64,000 bases of DNA, taken from assembly GCF_037076565.1 (NCBI RefSeq), contig NZ_AP029028.1, positions 1,302,001 to 1,366,000 of the forward strand, written 5' to 3'. The first letter of the stretch is position 1; each line of letters begins with the position of its first letter. This document shows, piece by piece, positions 9,812 to 18,345 of the stretch. This DNA is from Herbaspirillum sp. DW155. Its GTDB lineage: Bacteria; Pseudomonadota; Gammaproteobacteria; Burkholderiales; Burkholderiaceae_D. The position numbers and the translations under genes were made by a program. Under the pieces are notes generated by a model. It was not told where the DNA came from and searched no databases. It saw nothing but the letters and a program-made list of their open reading frames with translations.

Positions 9812-10479
9812 TGAGCCTGTTGCGTGCACTGGCCGCCACCGCCGTCCTGCTGGGCAGCGCCGGCGCGATGGCGGGCGACATTCCGCTCTATCCGACCGGA
9901 CCGGCCGAGGATGCCGCCTTCATCCGCTTCATCAATGGCACCAGCGAGCCGCTGCAGGTGGTGGCCCAGAAGGGCCAGCCGCCGCTGAAGCTGGAGGCGG
10001 CCAAACCGGTCTCGTCCTTCTTCCCGGTACAGGCCAAGTCCACCATCAAGGGCACTCTGACGGTGGCCGGCAAGAGTCTGGAACTGGGCGTGCAGGCCAA
10101 GCCGGGCGAGTTCGCCACGGTGGTGGTGCTGCCCGACGCCAAGGGAATCCGCCAGGTCACCGTGCAGGACAATCCGGATGACTTCAATGGCCTGAAGGCC
10201 TCGCTGGCCTTCTTCAATCTCGATGCCTCCTGCGCAGCGGCGGCATTGCGTCCGGCCGGGCGCACTGCCGACCTGTTCAAGGGCGTGGCGCAAGGCGGCC
10301 TGCAGCGTCGTTCGATCAATCCGGTCAAGCTGGCGGTGCAACTGGTCTGCGGCGGTGCCAATACCGGCCCGGTGCTGGACCTGGGTGAACTCAAGGCCGG
10401 CGAACGCTACAGCGTCCTGCTGCTGCCCTCGGCCAGCGGCCCGCGCCTCCTTGCGGCCACCGACAAGCTGGCCAACTGA
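9811..10479 (+). CDS. wssG: AlgF-like periplasmic cellulose acetylation protein WssG
   Basis: The 222-residue secreted protein has a signal peptide (MSLLRALAATAVLLGSAGAM, cleavage after AMA) and a mature beta-rich domain starting GDIPLYPTGP, as in the alginate acetylation protein AlgF and its cellulose counterpart WssG. It is expected to work in the periplasm with the MBOAT protein WssH and the SGNH protein WssI. The start codon overlaps the wssF stop (TAATG), so the frame is clear even though the reading frame is open further upstream inside wssF. A mature region such as FINGTSEPLQVVAQ fits the AlgF fold. Assignment rests on this and on gene order. Confidence 0.8.
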   Translation: MSLLRALAATAVLLGSAGAMAGDIPLYPTGPAEDAAFIRFINGTSEPLQVVAQKGQPPLKLEAAKPVSSFFPVQAKSTIKGTLTVAGKSLELGVQAKPGEFATVVVLPDAKGIRQVTVQDNPDDFNGLKASLAFFNLDASCAAAALRPAGRTADLFKGVAQGGLQRRSINPVKLAVQLVCGGANTGPVLDLGELKAGERYSVLLLPSASGPRLLAATDKLAN

Positions 10480-10503
10480 TCGACTGCCTGACTGCACCCC
10501 GCC

Positions 10504-11922
10504 ATGGTCTTTGCCTCGCTTGAATTCCTGACGCTGTTTCTGCCGCTCTTCCTGCTGGTCTATGCCCTGGTGCCGCAACGCCGGCGCAATGGCGTGCTGC
10601 TGGCGGGTAGCTGGCTTTTCTATGGCTGGTTGAGCCCGCTGTTCCTCTCGCTGCACGTGGTGCTGACCATCGTGGCCTGGGTCGGCGGGCTGTTCGTCGA
10701 CCGTGCGCGCGAGCAGGGCGGCCAGCGCCGCCCGGTGCTGCTGATCGCGCTGGTGGTCTTCAACACGGCGGTGCTGGTCTGGTACAAGTACGCCAACATT
10801 GTCGCCGCCACCGTCAGCGAGGTGATGCAGCATTACGGGGCTCTGCCGCTGGCCTGGCAGAAGGTGGCGCTGCCGGCGGGGCTGTCCTTCATCGTGCTGC
10901 AGGCGATCTCCTATCTGGTGGACGTGCATCGGCGCACGGTGGCGGTGGAGCGCAGCTTCATCAACTACGCCACCTACATTTCCATGTTCGGCCATTCGAT
11001 TGCGGGCCCCATCATCCGCTATGACTGGGTGCAGCGCGAACTGACGCAGCGCTGGTTCAACCGCGAGAACTTCTCGCTGGGCGCGCGCCGCTTCATGGTC
11101 GGCATGGCCATGAAGGTGCTGGTGGCCGACACGCTCTCGCCGCTGGTGGATGCCGCCTTCCATCTCGGAGAGCCGACTTTCGTGGATGCCTGGATCGGCT
11201 GCCTGGCCTATTCGATGCAGCTGTTCTTCGATTTCTCCGGCTACAGCGCCATGGCCATCGGCCTGGGTCTGATGCTGGGCTTCCACTTCCCGGAGAACTT
11301 CAACCATCCCTACCTGGCCGGCAGCATCCAGGATTTCTGGCGGCGCTGGCACATCTCGCTGTCCAGCTGGCTGCGCGACTATCTCTACATCGGTCTGGGC
11401 GGCAACCGTCATGGCGTGTGGAAGACCTATCGCAACCTGTTCCTGACCATGGCCATTGCCGGTCTCTGGCATGGCGGCGACAGCTGGAATTACCTGCTGT
11501 GGGGTTCGGCCCACGGCGTGGCGCTGTGCGTGGACCGTGCCTGGTCGCGCTCGTCGCTGCCCGCCATTGCGCCGTGGCTGGCCCATGCCATGACACTGCT
11601 GTTCGTGTGCCTGGCCTGGACCTTGTTCCGCGCGCCCGATTTCGCCGCGGCGGCGGCCATGTATGCGGGGCAGTTCGGCCGGCACGGGCTGGGCCTGAGC
11701 GATGCGCTGGCCGTGATGCTGCGCCCGGTGCAGGCGCTGGCCGTGTTGCTGGGCCTGTTCTGGATCGTCGTGCCGCTGTGGCAGTCGGCGCTGCAAGCGC
11801 GCTGGGGCGAACGCGCCCTGTATCTCTGCTTCGTGCGGGTCTGGCCCATTGCCGCCTTCCTGCTCTCCTTCGCACTGATCGCCAGCCGCGAGACCGTGCC
11901 TTTCCTTTACTTCCAGTTCTGA
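10504..11922 (+). CDS. wssH: MBOAT O-acyltransferase WssH (AlgI family)
   Basis: This polytopic inner-membrane O-acyltransferase of 472 residues moves acetyl groups from the cytoplasm to the periplasm for cellulose O-acetylation. It begins with hydrophobic segments (FASLEFLTLFLPLFLLVYAL) and has the AlgI-type core: FFDFSGYSAMAIGLGLMLG, FWRRWHISLSSWLRDYLYI and the catalytic His region GLWHGGDSWNYLLWG. All three blocks are hallmarks of the AlgI/DltB MBOAT family. It lies 24 bases after wssG and 7 bases before wssI. A role in alginate is unlikely because no alginate polymerase genes are nearby and the bcs genes are directly upstream. Confidence 0.9.
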   Translation: MVFASLEFLTLFLPLFLLVYALVPQRRRNGVLLAGSWLFYGWLSPLFLSLHVVLTIVAWVGGLFVDRAREQGGQRRPVLLIALVVFNTAVLVWYKYANIVAATVSEVMQHYGALPLAWQKVALPAGLSFIVLQAISYLVDVHRRTVAVERSFINYATYISMFGHSIAGPIIRYDWVQRELTQRWFNRENFSLGARRFMVGMAMKVLVADTLSPLVDAAFHLGEPTFVDAWIGCLAYSMQLFFDFSGYSAMAIGLGLMLGFHFPENFNHPYLAGSIQDFWRRWHISLSSWLRDYLYIGLGGNRHGVWKTYRNLFLTMAIAGLWHGGDSWNYLLWGSAHGVALCVDRAWSRSSLPAIAPWLAHAMTLLFVCLAWTLFRAPDFAAAAAMYAGQFGRHGLGLSDALAVMLRPVQALAVLLGLFWIVVPLWQSALQARWGERALYLCFVRVWPIAAFLLSFALIASRETVPFLYFQF

Positions 11923-11929
11923 GTCCACG

Positions 11930-13111
11930 ATGAGCACGCCTCCCGTTGCCGCTCCCCACACACACGCTGCACCCGCTGCACCCGCTGAACCCAGCGCGCT
12001 GGCGCGCCGTGCCAGCCGCTGGTCCGGCCTGGCGCTGGCCGCCGTGCTGTGCGCGGGATTGCTGTCCTGCGTCTGGCTGGTGCAAGACGGCAAGATCGCG
12101 TGGCTGCCCGCCAGCTGCACTCGCGAGGACGCCCTGCACGGCGAGCTGACCCATCAACTGGCCCGGCAGCTTTCCAATGCCTGGCTGCCCGATCAGGCCG
12201 CCAAGCTGGAACGTGCCGGCAGCTGGCTGCTGCTGGGCGACACCGGTCCGCGCGTGCGCAGCGGCTGCCCCGGCTGGCTGTTCCTCGCCGAGGAACTGCA
12301 GGTCAACCCGCACGCACAGGACAATGCCCTGGCCAAGCGCGCGGCGGTGCTGTCCATCCGTGCCGCGCTGGCCCGGCGCGGCATCGCGCTGCTGGTGGCG
12401 GTGGTGCCGGACAAGAGCCGCATTGCCGCCAGCGCCTTGTGTGGCCTCACGCGTCCGGCCGAATTGAATACCCGTGCCGCGCAGTGGGTGGCCGGTCTGC
12501 AGCAGGCCGGCGTGACTGCCATCGACCTGGCTCCCACGCTGGCACCGCTGGGCGCGGGCGCCTACCTGCGGACCGATACCCACTGGAACGAGACCGGCGC
12601 GCGCGCGGCGGCCCAGCTGATTGCCGGGCGCATCGCCGCGTCCGGCTTCCAGCCCACGCCCCGGCAGGCCTATGCCGCCCAGGCCGGTGCGCTGGCGCGC
12701 CGTCCCGGCGATCTGGTACACCTGGCCGGACTGGACTGGCTGCCGCTGCGCTGGCAACCGGCCCCGGAGAACGTGGCTGCCACGGTCTTCACGGAGCTGC
12801 CGGCCGCAGGGCAGGGCGGGGCAGCCAAGGGCGGCGATGATCTGGATGACCTGCTGGGCGACAGCCAGTTGCCCAACGTGGCCCTGATCGGGACCTCCTT
12901 CTCGCGCAATTCCAACTTCGTCGGCTTCCTGCAGCAGGCGCTGGGCGCAAAGATCGGCAGCTTTGCCAGGGACGGCGGCAAGTTCTCCGGCAGCGCCCGC
13001 GAGTACTTCGCCAATCCCGCCTTCACCCAGACCCCGCCCAGGCTGGTGATCTGGGAAATCCCCGAGCGCGACCTGCAGACACCCTACGAACCCATCGCAC
13101 TGGCGCGTTGA
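11930..13111 (+). CDS. wssI: AlgJ/AlgX-like periplasmic acetyltransferase WssI
   Basis: The 393-residue protein has one N-terminal membrane/signal-anchor segment (WSGLALAAVLCAGLLSCVWL) and an SGNH-like domain of the AlgJ/AlgX family. The key DTHW motif is present as LRTDTHWNETGARAA near residue 215, and a C-terminal block IGTSFSRNSNFVGFL carries the likely nucleophile Ser. In alginate and cellulose acetylation this family performs the terminal transfer of acetyl to the polysaccharide in the periplasm. It is the last gene of the bcs-wss operon and is followed by an AT-rich intergenic stretch. Confidence 0.82.
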   Translation: MSTPPVAAPHTHAAPAAPAEPSALARRASRWSGLALAAVLCAGLLSCVWLVQDGKIAWLPASCTREDALHGELTHQLARQLSNAWLPDQAAKLERAGSWLLLGDTGPRVRSGCPGWLFLAEELQVNPHAQDNALAKRAAVLSIRAALARRGIALLVAVVPDKSRIAASALCGLTRPAELNTRAAQWVAGLQQAGVTAIDLAPTLAPLGAGAYLRTDTHWNETGARAAAQLIAGRIAASGFQPTPRQAYAAQAGALARRPGDLVHLAGLDWLPLRWQPAPENVAATVFTELPAAGQGGAAKGGDDLDDLLGDSQLPNVALIGTSFSRNSNFVGFLQQALGAKIGSFARDGGKFSGSAREYFANPAFTQTPPRLVIWEIPERDLQTPYEPIALAR

Positions 13112-13249
13112 GACATCATTAATCCAAACTTAATGCTGGTTTTAAGGGCATTAACGTTGCATTAATGCAATAAATTATTTCCTTTCCGGCCCATTTTCCT
13201 GTGCGCCGGTGTCCGCTTTGCTGGAGGCCGTCCCCCGGGCCTGCTAAAC
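13112..13249. promoter_or_regulatory. AT-rich intergenic region with inverted repeats between wssI and mksF
   Basis: The base composition drops sharply relative to the flanks. TTAATGC at 13130-13136 is mirrored by GCATTAA at 13148-13154 (11-base loop), and a perfect palindrome GCATTAATGC lies at 13159-13168, so the heptamer GCATTAA or its complement occurs repeatedly. The first pair could form a weak terminator for the bcs-wss operon. The AT-rich remainder is the most likely promoter region for the SMC-like operon. No convincing -35/-10 pair could be fixed by eye. Confidence 0.35.
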
Positions 13250-13312
13250 TTGCCGGTCCGCCCACCGACCGGGCAGGACCCAGGCCAGTGCCTGGACAAC
13301 CTCCACGACAAA

Positions 13313-14650
13313 TTGACAGAAGAATTCGACCCCGCTCCCCTTGCGGACGAGCATGAATCCGGCTCCTTCGAGAGCTACTTCCGCGATCCCTCGCAAGCCG
13401 CCGAAGCGCCCCTGGCCTGGGGCCTGGGCCAGCGGCTGGATGTGCTGGACGCGCTGCGCGGCCTGGTCTCCGGTGGCCAGGCCGCGGCGCGCCTGCGCAT
13501 CTGGATGTTCCTCGAACTGGCGGCCCAGCCGCAGGGCCGCCTGCAGCGCGAAGACCTGAACCAGCTCTTCTATGCCTTGAAGCCCGAGGCCATGGAAGCT
13601 GCCCTGAAGCGCCTGCGCGACCTGGGCCTCTTGGTCTGGGACGCCACCGGCCAGGATTACCAGCTCTCGCCCATCGCCCAGCAGGTGCAAGCCCTGCTGG
13701 CGCCGCTCACGCGCGCCGTGGGCGAGGATGACGAGATGGCCGCGTTGCTGTCCCAGGTGGCCGGCGCGCAGGCGCTGGGCCTGTCCGACGCCAGCCAGAT
13801 CCGCCACCTGCATGCGCAGCTGGCGCGCCTGCACGACCAGTTCGCCGATGCCATCGCCAGCGGTTCTGAAGCATTGCTGCGCCAGGCCCAGCCGCGTTTC
13901 GAACGCGCCCTGAAACTGGTCAACCGCGCCGGTGAAGCGCTGACCGCGCTGATCCGCAGCGAGCACGCCGACGCCCGCCTGGAACGCGAAGCCCGCGCTC
14001 TCGGTAATGGTCAGGCGCGTCTCCTGACCATGGCCAGCCAGTTCACCCGCGCCCTGCAACAGGCCGACCGCCAGCGCGTCACCCTCGGCAGTACCGGTGT
14101 GACCAGCTCGGACGTGCGGCGCTGGCTGCAGGCGCATCCGGATTTGTCGGCCTTGATGGGCGAGGCGCTGTCCATCGGCGTGAAGCCGGTCTTCGTCAGC
14201 GGCCACGAATTGCTGGACGTGGCCGAAGGCGAATTCGAGCGCGACCGTCCCGATGTGCAGCGTTCGCAAGGATTGCCGCCCCCGGCGCAGGCGGTGGAAG
14301 GCAAGATCGAAGCCTTGCGCATGCCCGCTGAACTGGGCGAACTGATCGAACAACTGACGCGCCTGGGCGCCCTGCCGCAAGGGGAGGAGGCCACCGCGCC
14401 ACAAGCCCAGCCGCTGTCCTCGGTGGTGCTGGGCGGCAGCTTCGGCAAGGCCGCCTATCGCCTGCAATTGCTGCCGCTCTTGGGCGACCCGCAGGCCCGC
14501 ACCCTGCAGGGACAGACCGGCGACCTGGCGCGCCTGCCGTGGCAGGCCGGCTTCCTGCCGCGTGTCGACCCCATCGATGACCCCGTGGTCGCCGCCATGA
14601 GCGCCGGGGCCGTCCATCCTGATCCATCTCCGGAAAGACCGCATGAGTGA
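13313..14650 (+). CDS. mksF: MksF/JetA-type kleisin-like condensin subunit (putative)
   Basis: This first gene of a three-gene SMC-like operon encodes about 445 residues. The N-terminal half looks like winged-helix DNA (RLDVLDALRGL...LKRLRDLGLLVWDATG), followed by long helices rich in Gln, Arg and Ala, as in MukF/MksF/JetA kleisins that bridge the SMC heads. No ATG exists in frame near the 5' end. The start given is a TTG; another TTG lies at 13250, and neither has a clear ribosome site, so the N-terminus is uncertain. The stop overlaps the next gene by 8 bases. Identification rests mainly on gene order with the small MksE/JetB-like gene and the SMC-like ATPase downstream. Confidence 0.62.
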   Translation: MTEEFDPAPLADEHESGSFESYFRDPSQAAEAPLAWGLGQRLDVLDALRGLVSGGQAAARLRIWMFLELAAQPQGRLQREDLNQLFYALKPEAMEAALKRLRDLGLLVWDATGQDYQLSPIAQQVQALLAPLTRAVGEDDEMAALLSQVAGAQALGLSDASQIRHLHAQLARLHDQFADAIASGSEALLRQAQPRFERALKLVNRAGEALTALIRSEHADARLEREARALGNGQARLLTMASQFTRALQQADRQRVTLGSTGVTSSDVRRWLQAHPDLSALMGEALSIGVKPVFVSGHELLDVAEGEFERDRPDVQRSQGLPPPAQAVEGKIEALRMPAELGELIEQLTRLGALPQGEEATAPQAQPLSSVVLGGSFGKAAYRLQLLPLLGDPQARTLQGQTGDLARLPWQAGFLPRVDPIDDPVVAAMSAGAVHPDPSPERPHE

Positions 14651-15365
14651 GACCCTAGACGAGGCCGGCCTGTTGGCCGCCGAACTGCTGGCGCGCCGCT
14701 GGCTGCCCCGCAAGCACCCGCGCGTGCGCCGCGCCCTGGTCGATGCCGACCTGTGGCAAGCCCTGCAGGACCGCCTGACCCAGGTCGGCCTGCGCCTGGT
14801 CGACAACATCCACGCCGATCACATCAGCGTGGCCCTGGTGCGTCCGGCCGAGTCCGCCGTCTTCGGCGAGGCCGGCATGAATGCCAACAACAACCTCGAT
14901 TTGCCGCGCGATGCGATTTCGCTGCTGGTGGTGCTGTGGGCGCTGATCGTGCTGCCCAAGCGCGAACGCCAGTCAGCCCGTGCCGCCGGTGACGAGGGCC
15001 AACAGCAGGACGAAATGTTCCAGACCGAAAAGCCCATGCCCACTGCCGCCGAGGTCAGCCCGGTGGTGTCTTACCGTGCACTGCTGGCCGACTTCGGCAA
15101 CCAGCTCGGCAAGAAGATGCGCATGGATGGCAACCTGCGCCGACTGGAAGCCCACGGCTTCATCGTGCGCCGGGGCGATGACATCGCCGAAGGCCCTTTG
15201 CTGGACCTGCTGCTGGACTACGACGCCCTGGCCCCGCGCATCCTCGATGGTGCGCTGGGCGACGTGCTCTCCCGTGCCAGCGCGCGTGACGAAAGCGCAG
15301 CGCAAGAGGAACCGGCCGAGGCCGACGCCGAAGCCCCTTCCGAAACCGACGAGGGAGACGCCTGA
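14643..15365 (+). CDS. mksE: MksE/JetB-type condensin subunit (DUF4194-like)
   Basis: The 240-residue acidic protein lies between the kleisin-like gene and the SMC-like ATPase gene and overlaps both (8 bases upstream, TGATG junction downstream). Its size, its central segment (VSYRALLADFGNQLGKKMRMDGNLRRLEAHGFI interrupted by charged turns) and an Asp/Glu-rich tail fit the MksE/JetB group, which binds the kleisin as a dimer of tandem winged-helix units. The protein has no export signal. The function is inferred from operon order; the sequence alone is weakly diagnostic. Confidence 0.62.
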   Translation: MSETLDEAGLLAAELLARRWLPRKHPRVRRALVDADLWQALQDRLTQVGLRLVDNIHADHISVALVRPAESAVFGEAGMNANNNLDLPRDAISLLVVLWALIVLPKRERQSARAAGDEGQQQDEMFQTEKPMPTAAEVSPVVSYRALLADFGNQLGKKMRMDGNLRRLEAHGFIVRRGDDIAEGPLLDLLLDYDALAPRILDGALGDVLSRASARDESAAQEEPAEADAEAPSETDEGDA

Positions 15366-18178
15366 TGTTCCACCTGCAATCACTGGAACTGTTGCAGTGG
15401 GACTACTGCCAGCGCCTCACGCTGCCCCTGGACGGGTCCATCATCACCATCGCCGGCCCCAACGGTTCGGGCAAGACCACGCTGCTGGATGCCATGCGCA
15501 CCCTGCTCGGTCTGGATTGCTCGGGCGGGCGCAGCTACAAGACTTACGCCCGTCACGCCAATGCCGACACCACCTGGCTGCGCGCCACCGTGGACAACCG
15601 CCCGCATGGCCGCCAGACCTCGACCCGTCCCTTCGCCCGCAATCTGCTGTATGCGGATCAGGTCACGCTGGCCTGCCGCATCGAGCGCAACGGCGGCGAC
15701 TGGCAGCGCCGCTATTGCATGAGCGATGGCGATGTCGCCATCGAAACCCTGGCGCAACTGCCCGAGAAGGATTGGCTGGGCCTGGACCACTGGCGCAAGC
15801 GTCTGGAAGGCGCCGGCCTCTCGCGCGCAATCGCCCGCGTGCTGGCGCTGGAGCAGGGGCAGACCGACCGCCTGTGCGAATTCTCGCCCAAGGAATTGCT
15901 GCGTCTGGTGTTCGAAGTCTTCGGCGATCAGGAAGTGCTGGACCGCTACGAGGAGGCCCGCCGCCATCAGCGTGATCTGGCCGCCGAGGTGACGCTGGCC
16001 GAACAGGAACTGGCCTACAGCGAAGCGCAACTGGCCCAGCTCGACAGCCGTGTGACGCTCTATCGTCAATACCAGGGCAAGTTGCGCGAACGTGAAACCC
16101 TGGCCACCGAAGTGATCCCGGTGCTGCGCTGGCATGAAGAGCGCCAAACCACCGCCACGCGCCTGCGCGAACTGCATCGCCAGCGCCTGCATCACAATCA
16201 TCTGCGCCGCCAGCGCAGCAGCGACACCCTGCAGTTGTCGGCCCTGCTGACACAGCAGCAAGCCGCGCGCGACAAGGTGGCCGCGCTGGAGCGCGACAAG
16301 GCCGAGGCTCAGCAAGCCCAGCAAAAGGCGCGCGACGCCGAAAAGCCGGTGGAAGAACTGGTCAAGCAGGCCGATGAACTGCTGGCGCTGTCGGCCGTGG
16401 AAGGCGACGCCACCCAATTGCTGGCGCGTGTGGACGAACTGGAACAGCAGAAGAACACCCTGCACGACCGCTGGCGCGATCTGGAACAACAACGCAAGGA
16501 CGCCAGCGGCGCGCTGGAGCGCCTGACCGGTCAGCACCAGGCACCGCGTCCGGGCGACGTGCAGCAGTTCACGCGGGCGCTGCGTCAGGCGGGCATCGCC
16601 CATCATCTGCTGGCCGATGTGATCGAGATTGCCGACGACCAGTGGCGTGCCGCCGCCGAAGGCGTGCTGCGCGCTTCCTGCTGGGTGGTGGTGCTGGACG
16701 ATCCCAAGGATGAAGCCGCCGCCATGGCCCTGGCCGAGCGCGAGCGCTATCGCCATTACGTGGTGGCCGATGCCGCCACCGCCACCACGCAGCCACCGGC
16801 AGACAGTCTCTTGGCGGTGCTGCGTTTCTCGGCCAAGGCGCCGTCCTGGCTGCTGCGCCAGCTGGCGCAGATCCGCTGCGTGGCCGATACCGCCGAAGGC
16901 GCGCGCAGCGGCGGCGAATGGATCACCCCGCAAGCCTACTGGCGCGATGGCCGGGGCGGGCGCAGTGTGTGGCGCGATCCGGGCGATTACCAGTTCGGTG
17001 CGGCCGCACTGGCGGCGCGTCAGGCGTCGATCCAAAAACGTCTGGCCGCTTTGGATGAGCAACTGACCGATGTCGTGCTCAAGCAGAGCGACATCAAGCG
17101 CCAGCTCGACGCCGCCAAGAAAGCCACCGAAGGCCACCTCGCCGCAGAGGCGCTGGCGAGGCGAAGTGAAGAGTTCGAGCAGGCGCGGCGACAGTTGCCG
17201 GCGCTGCGCGAGGCGCGCGCCGCTGCAAGTGAACGCTGGAGCCAGTTGGACGCCCAACATGCCGACGCCATCGAACAGCGCACCATCCTCGACGGCAAGC
17301 ACGATGCGCTGCAACGCCGCCTGCGCGACAGCGAAGGCGACCTGGCCGGGCAGGAGCGCGACTGGCGCGCTCGTCACGATGAACAGCGGGCCCGTGCCCT
17401 GGCCTCGCGCGCCCAGAAGAGCCGCTTCCCGGCGCGCTGGATCGCCAACGATGCGGTGCAGGCGCTCTACGAGAAATACAGCAACGCCAAGCAGGCCGAG
17501 CTGCGCATGGCCTCGGTGGAAAACGAACTGGAAACCGGCCAGTGGGAAAAGGACGGCACGGTCGAAGACAAGCACCTCATCATGCAGGGCACGGTGGGCA
17601 ACCAGCGCAACGAGCTGGACTCGCGCAAGATCAGCAATGCCCAGGCCGAGGAAGCCGTGGGCAATGCGCGCGAGCGCTACATCGACGTGCTGCGCGCCAC
17701 GGTGCGCCGCTATCGCAAGAACATCGTCGACCTCGGCGCCTTGGCCGGGGTGGTGGTCAGTGCCGACCTGCCGCATCTGGACAATGACGACGCCATCCTG
17801 CGCCAGGCCGAACTGAAGGTCAGCTTCAACTTCGACGGCAAGGGCGAGATCGGGCTCAATGACGGCGAGGCCTCCGGTGGCCAGCAGGTCATCAAGTCGC
17901 TGATCCTGCTGGTGGGCTTGTTGAAAGACGACGACATGCCGGGCGGTTTCGTCTTCATCGACGAACCCTTCGCCCACCTGGACGTGCGCAACATCCAGCT
18001 GGTCGGCAACTTCCTCAAATCGACCCGCGCACAGTACGTGCTGACCACGCCGATCACGCACAACGTCGAAGTCTTCGAGCCGGCCGACGTCACCCTGGTG
18101 ACCTCCAAGAAACCGCGTGAGGCCCGCTGGGCACCGCCCATCGGCGTGCTGCAGCGGCGCTTGCGGCTGGATGCCTGA
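15365..18178 (+). CDS. mksB: SMC-like ATPase, MksB/JetC type
   Basis: The 937-residue ATPase has an SMC/Rad50 layout. Walker A is GPNGSGKTT at residues 31-39. Two long coiled-coil arms rich in Arg, Gln, Glu and Leu flank a central globular hinge-like part around residues 400-550. An ABC signature variant GEASGGQQV lies near residue 834 and Walker B GFVFIDEPFAHLD near residue 862. The head domains would dimerise on ATP and the arms form a ring around DNA. Relatives either condense the chromosome (MksB) or recognise plasmids (JetC of Wadjet). No TOPRIM nuclease gene (JetD/MksG) follows, so the cellular role cannot be set from this window. Confidence 0.8.
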   Translation: MFHLQSLELLQWDYCQRLTLPLDGSIITIAGPNGSGKTTLLDAMRTLLGLDCSGGRSYKTYARHANADTTWLRATVDNRPHGRQTSTRPFARNLLYADQVTLACRIERNGGDWQRRYCMSDGDVAIETLAQLPEKDWLGLDHWRKRLEGAGLSRAIARVLALEQGQTDRLCEFSPKELLRLVFEVFGDQEVLDRYEEARRHQRDLAAEVTLAEQELAYSEAQLAQLDSRVTLYRQYQGKLRERETLATEVIPVLRWHEERQTTATRLRELHRQRLHHNHLRRQRSSDTLQLSALLTQQQAARDKVAALERDKAEAQQAQQKARDAEKPVEELVKQADELLALSAVEGDATQLLARVDELEQQKNTLHDRWRDLEQQRKDASGALERLTGQHQAPRPGDVQQFTRALRQAGIAHHLLADVIEIADDQWRAAAEGVLRASCWVVVLDDPKDEAAAMALAERERYRHYVVADAATATTQPPADSLLAVLRFSAKAPSWLLRQLAQIRCVADTAEGARSGGEWITPQAYWRDGRGGRSVWRDPGDYQFGAAALAARQASIQKRLAALDEQLTDVVLKQSDIKRQLDAAKKATEGHLAAEALARRSEEFEQARRQLPALREARAAASERWSQLDAQHADAIEQRTILDGKHDALQRRLRDSEGDLAGQERDWRARHDEQRARALASRAQKSRFPARWIANDAVQALYEKYSNAKQAELRMASVENELETGQWEKDGTVEDKHLIMQGTVGNQRNELDSRKISNAQAEEAVGNARERYIDVLRATVRRYRKNIVDLGALAGVVVSADLPHLDNDDAILRQAELKVSFNFDGKGEIGLNDGEASGGQQVIKSLILLVGLLKDDDMPGGFVFIDEPFAHLDVRNIQLVGNFLKSTRAQYVLTTPITHNVEVFEPADVTLVTSKKPREARWAPPIGVLQRRLRLDA

Positions 18179-18189
18179 GGCGGCAGTCC

Positions 18190-18345
18190 GTGAACACCTT
18201 GACCGACACCCCGCGCGGCCGCAACAGCCGTGAGTTGCAGGCGGCGGTCAAGGTGCCGTCGGTGCTGCCCCTGCTGGATGCCGACGAGCGCACGGTCCTC
18301 TTGCGCTGGCTGTGCGGCGAGGCTGCCACTCTCCGTTCGTCCTGA
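18190..18345 (+). CDS. Possible short ORF of 51 residues, running into the repeat array
   Basis: A GTG-initiated frame starts 12 bases after the mksB-like stop and encodes 51 residues with coding-like composition in its first 45 codons (RNSRELQAAVKVPSVLPLL then DADERTVLLRWLCGEA). It ends at a TGA inside the first palindromic repeat, so its last residues (TLRSS) are repeat-encoded. It could be a remnant of a longer gene cut by the repeat array, a genuine small protein, or chance. It is not recognised and is far too short to be JetD. Confidence 0.25.
   Translation: MNTLTDTPRGRNSRELQAAVKVPSVLPLLDADERTVLLRWLCGEAATLRSS

Noticed and set aside
9730..12120. A 796-codon minus-strand frame across the wssG-wssH region
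   Set aside because: It is opposite clear AlgF-like and MBOAT genes and its product is His/Gln/Arg-rich without domains.
15380..18061. A long open frame (893 codons) antisense to the SMC-like ATPase gene
   Set aside because: The plus strand has Walker A, signature and Walker B motifs in the right order. The antisense frame has no recognisable motif and follows the third-position GC bias.
18190..18345. The 51-codon frame after the SMC ATPase as a JetD nuclease
   Set aside because: JetD proteins are several hundred residues with a TOPRIM domain. This frame is far too short and has no acidic motif cluster. It is listed only as a possible small ORF.
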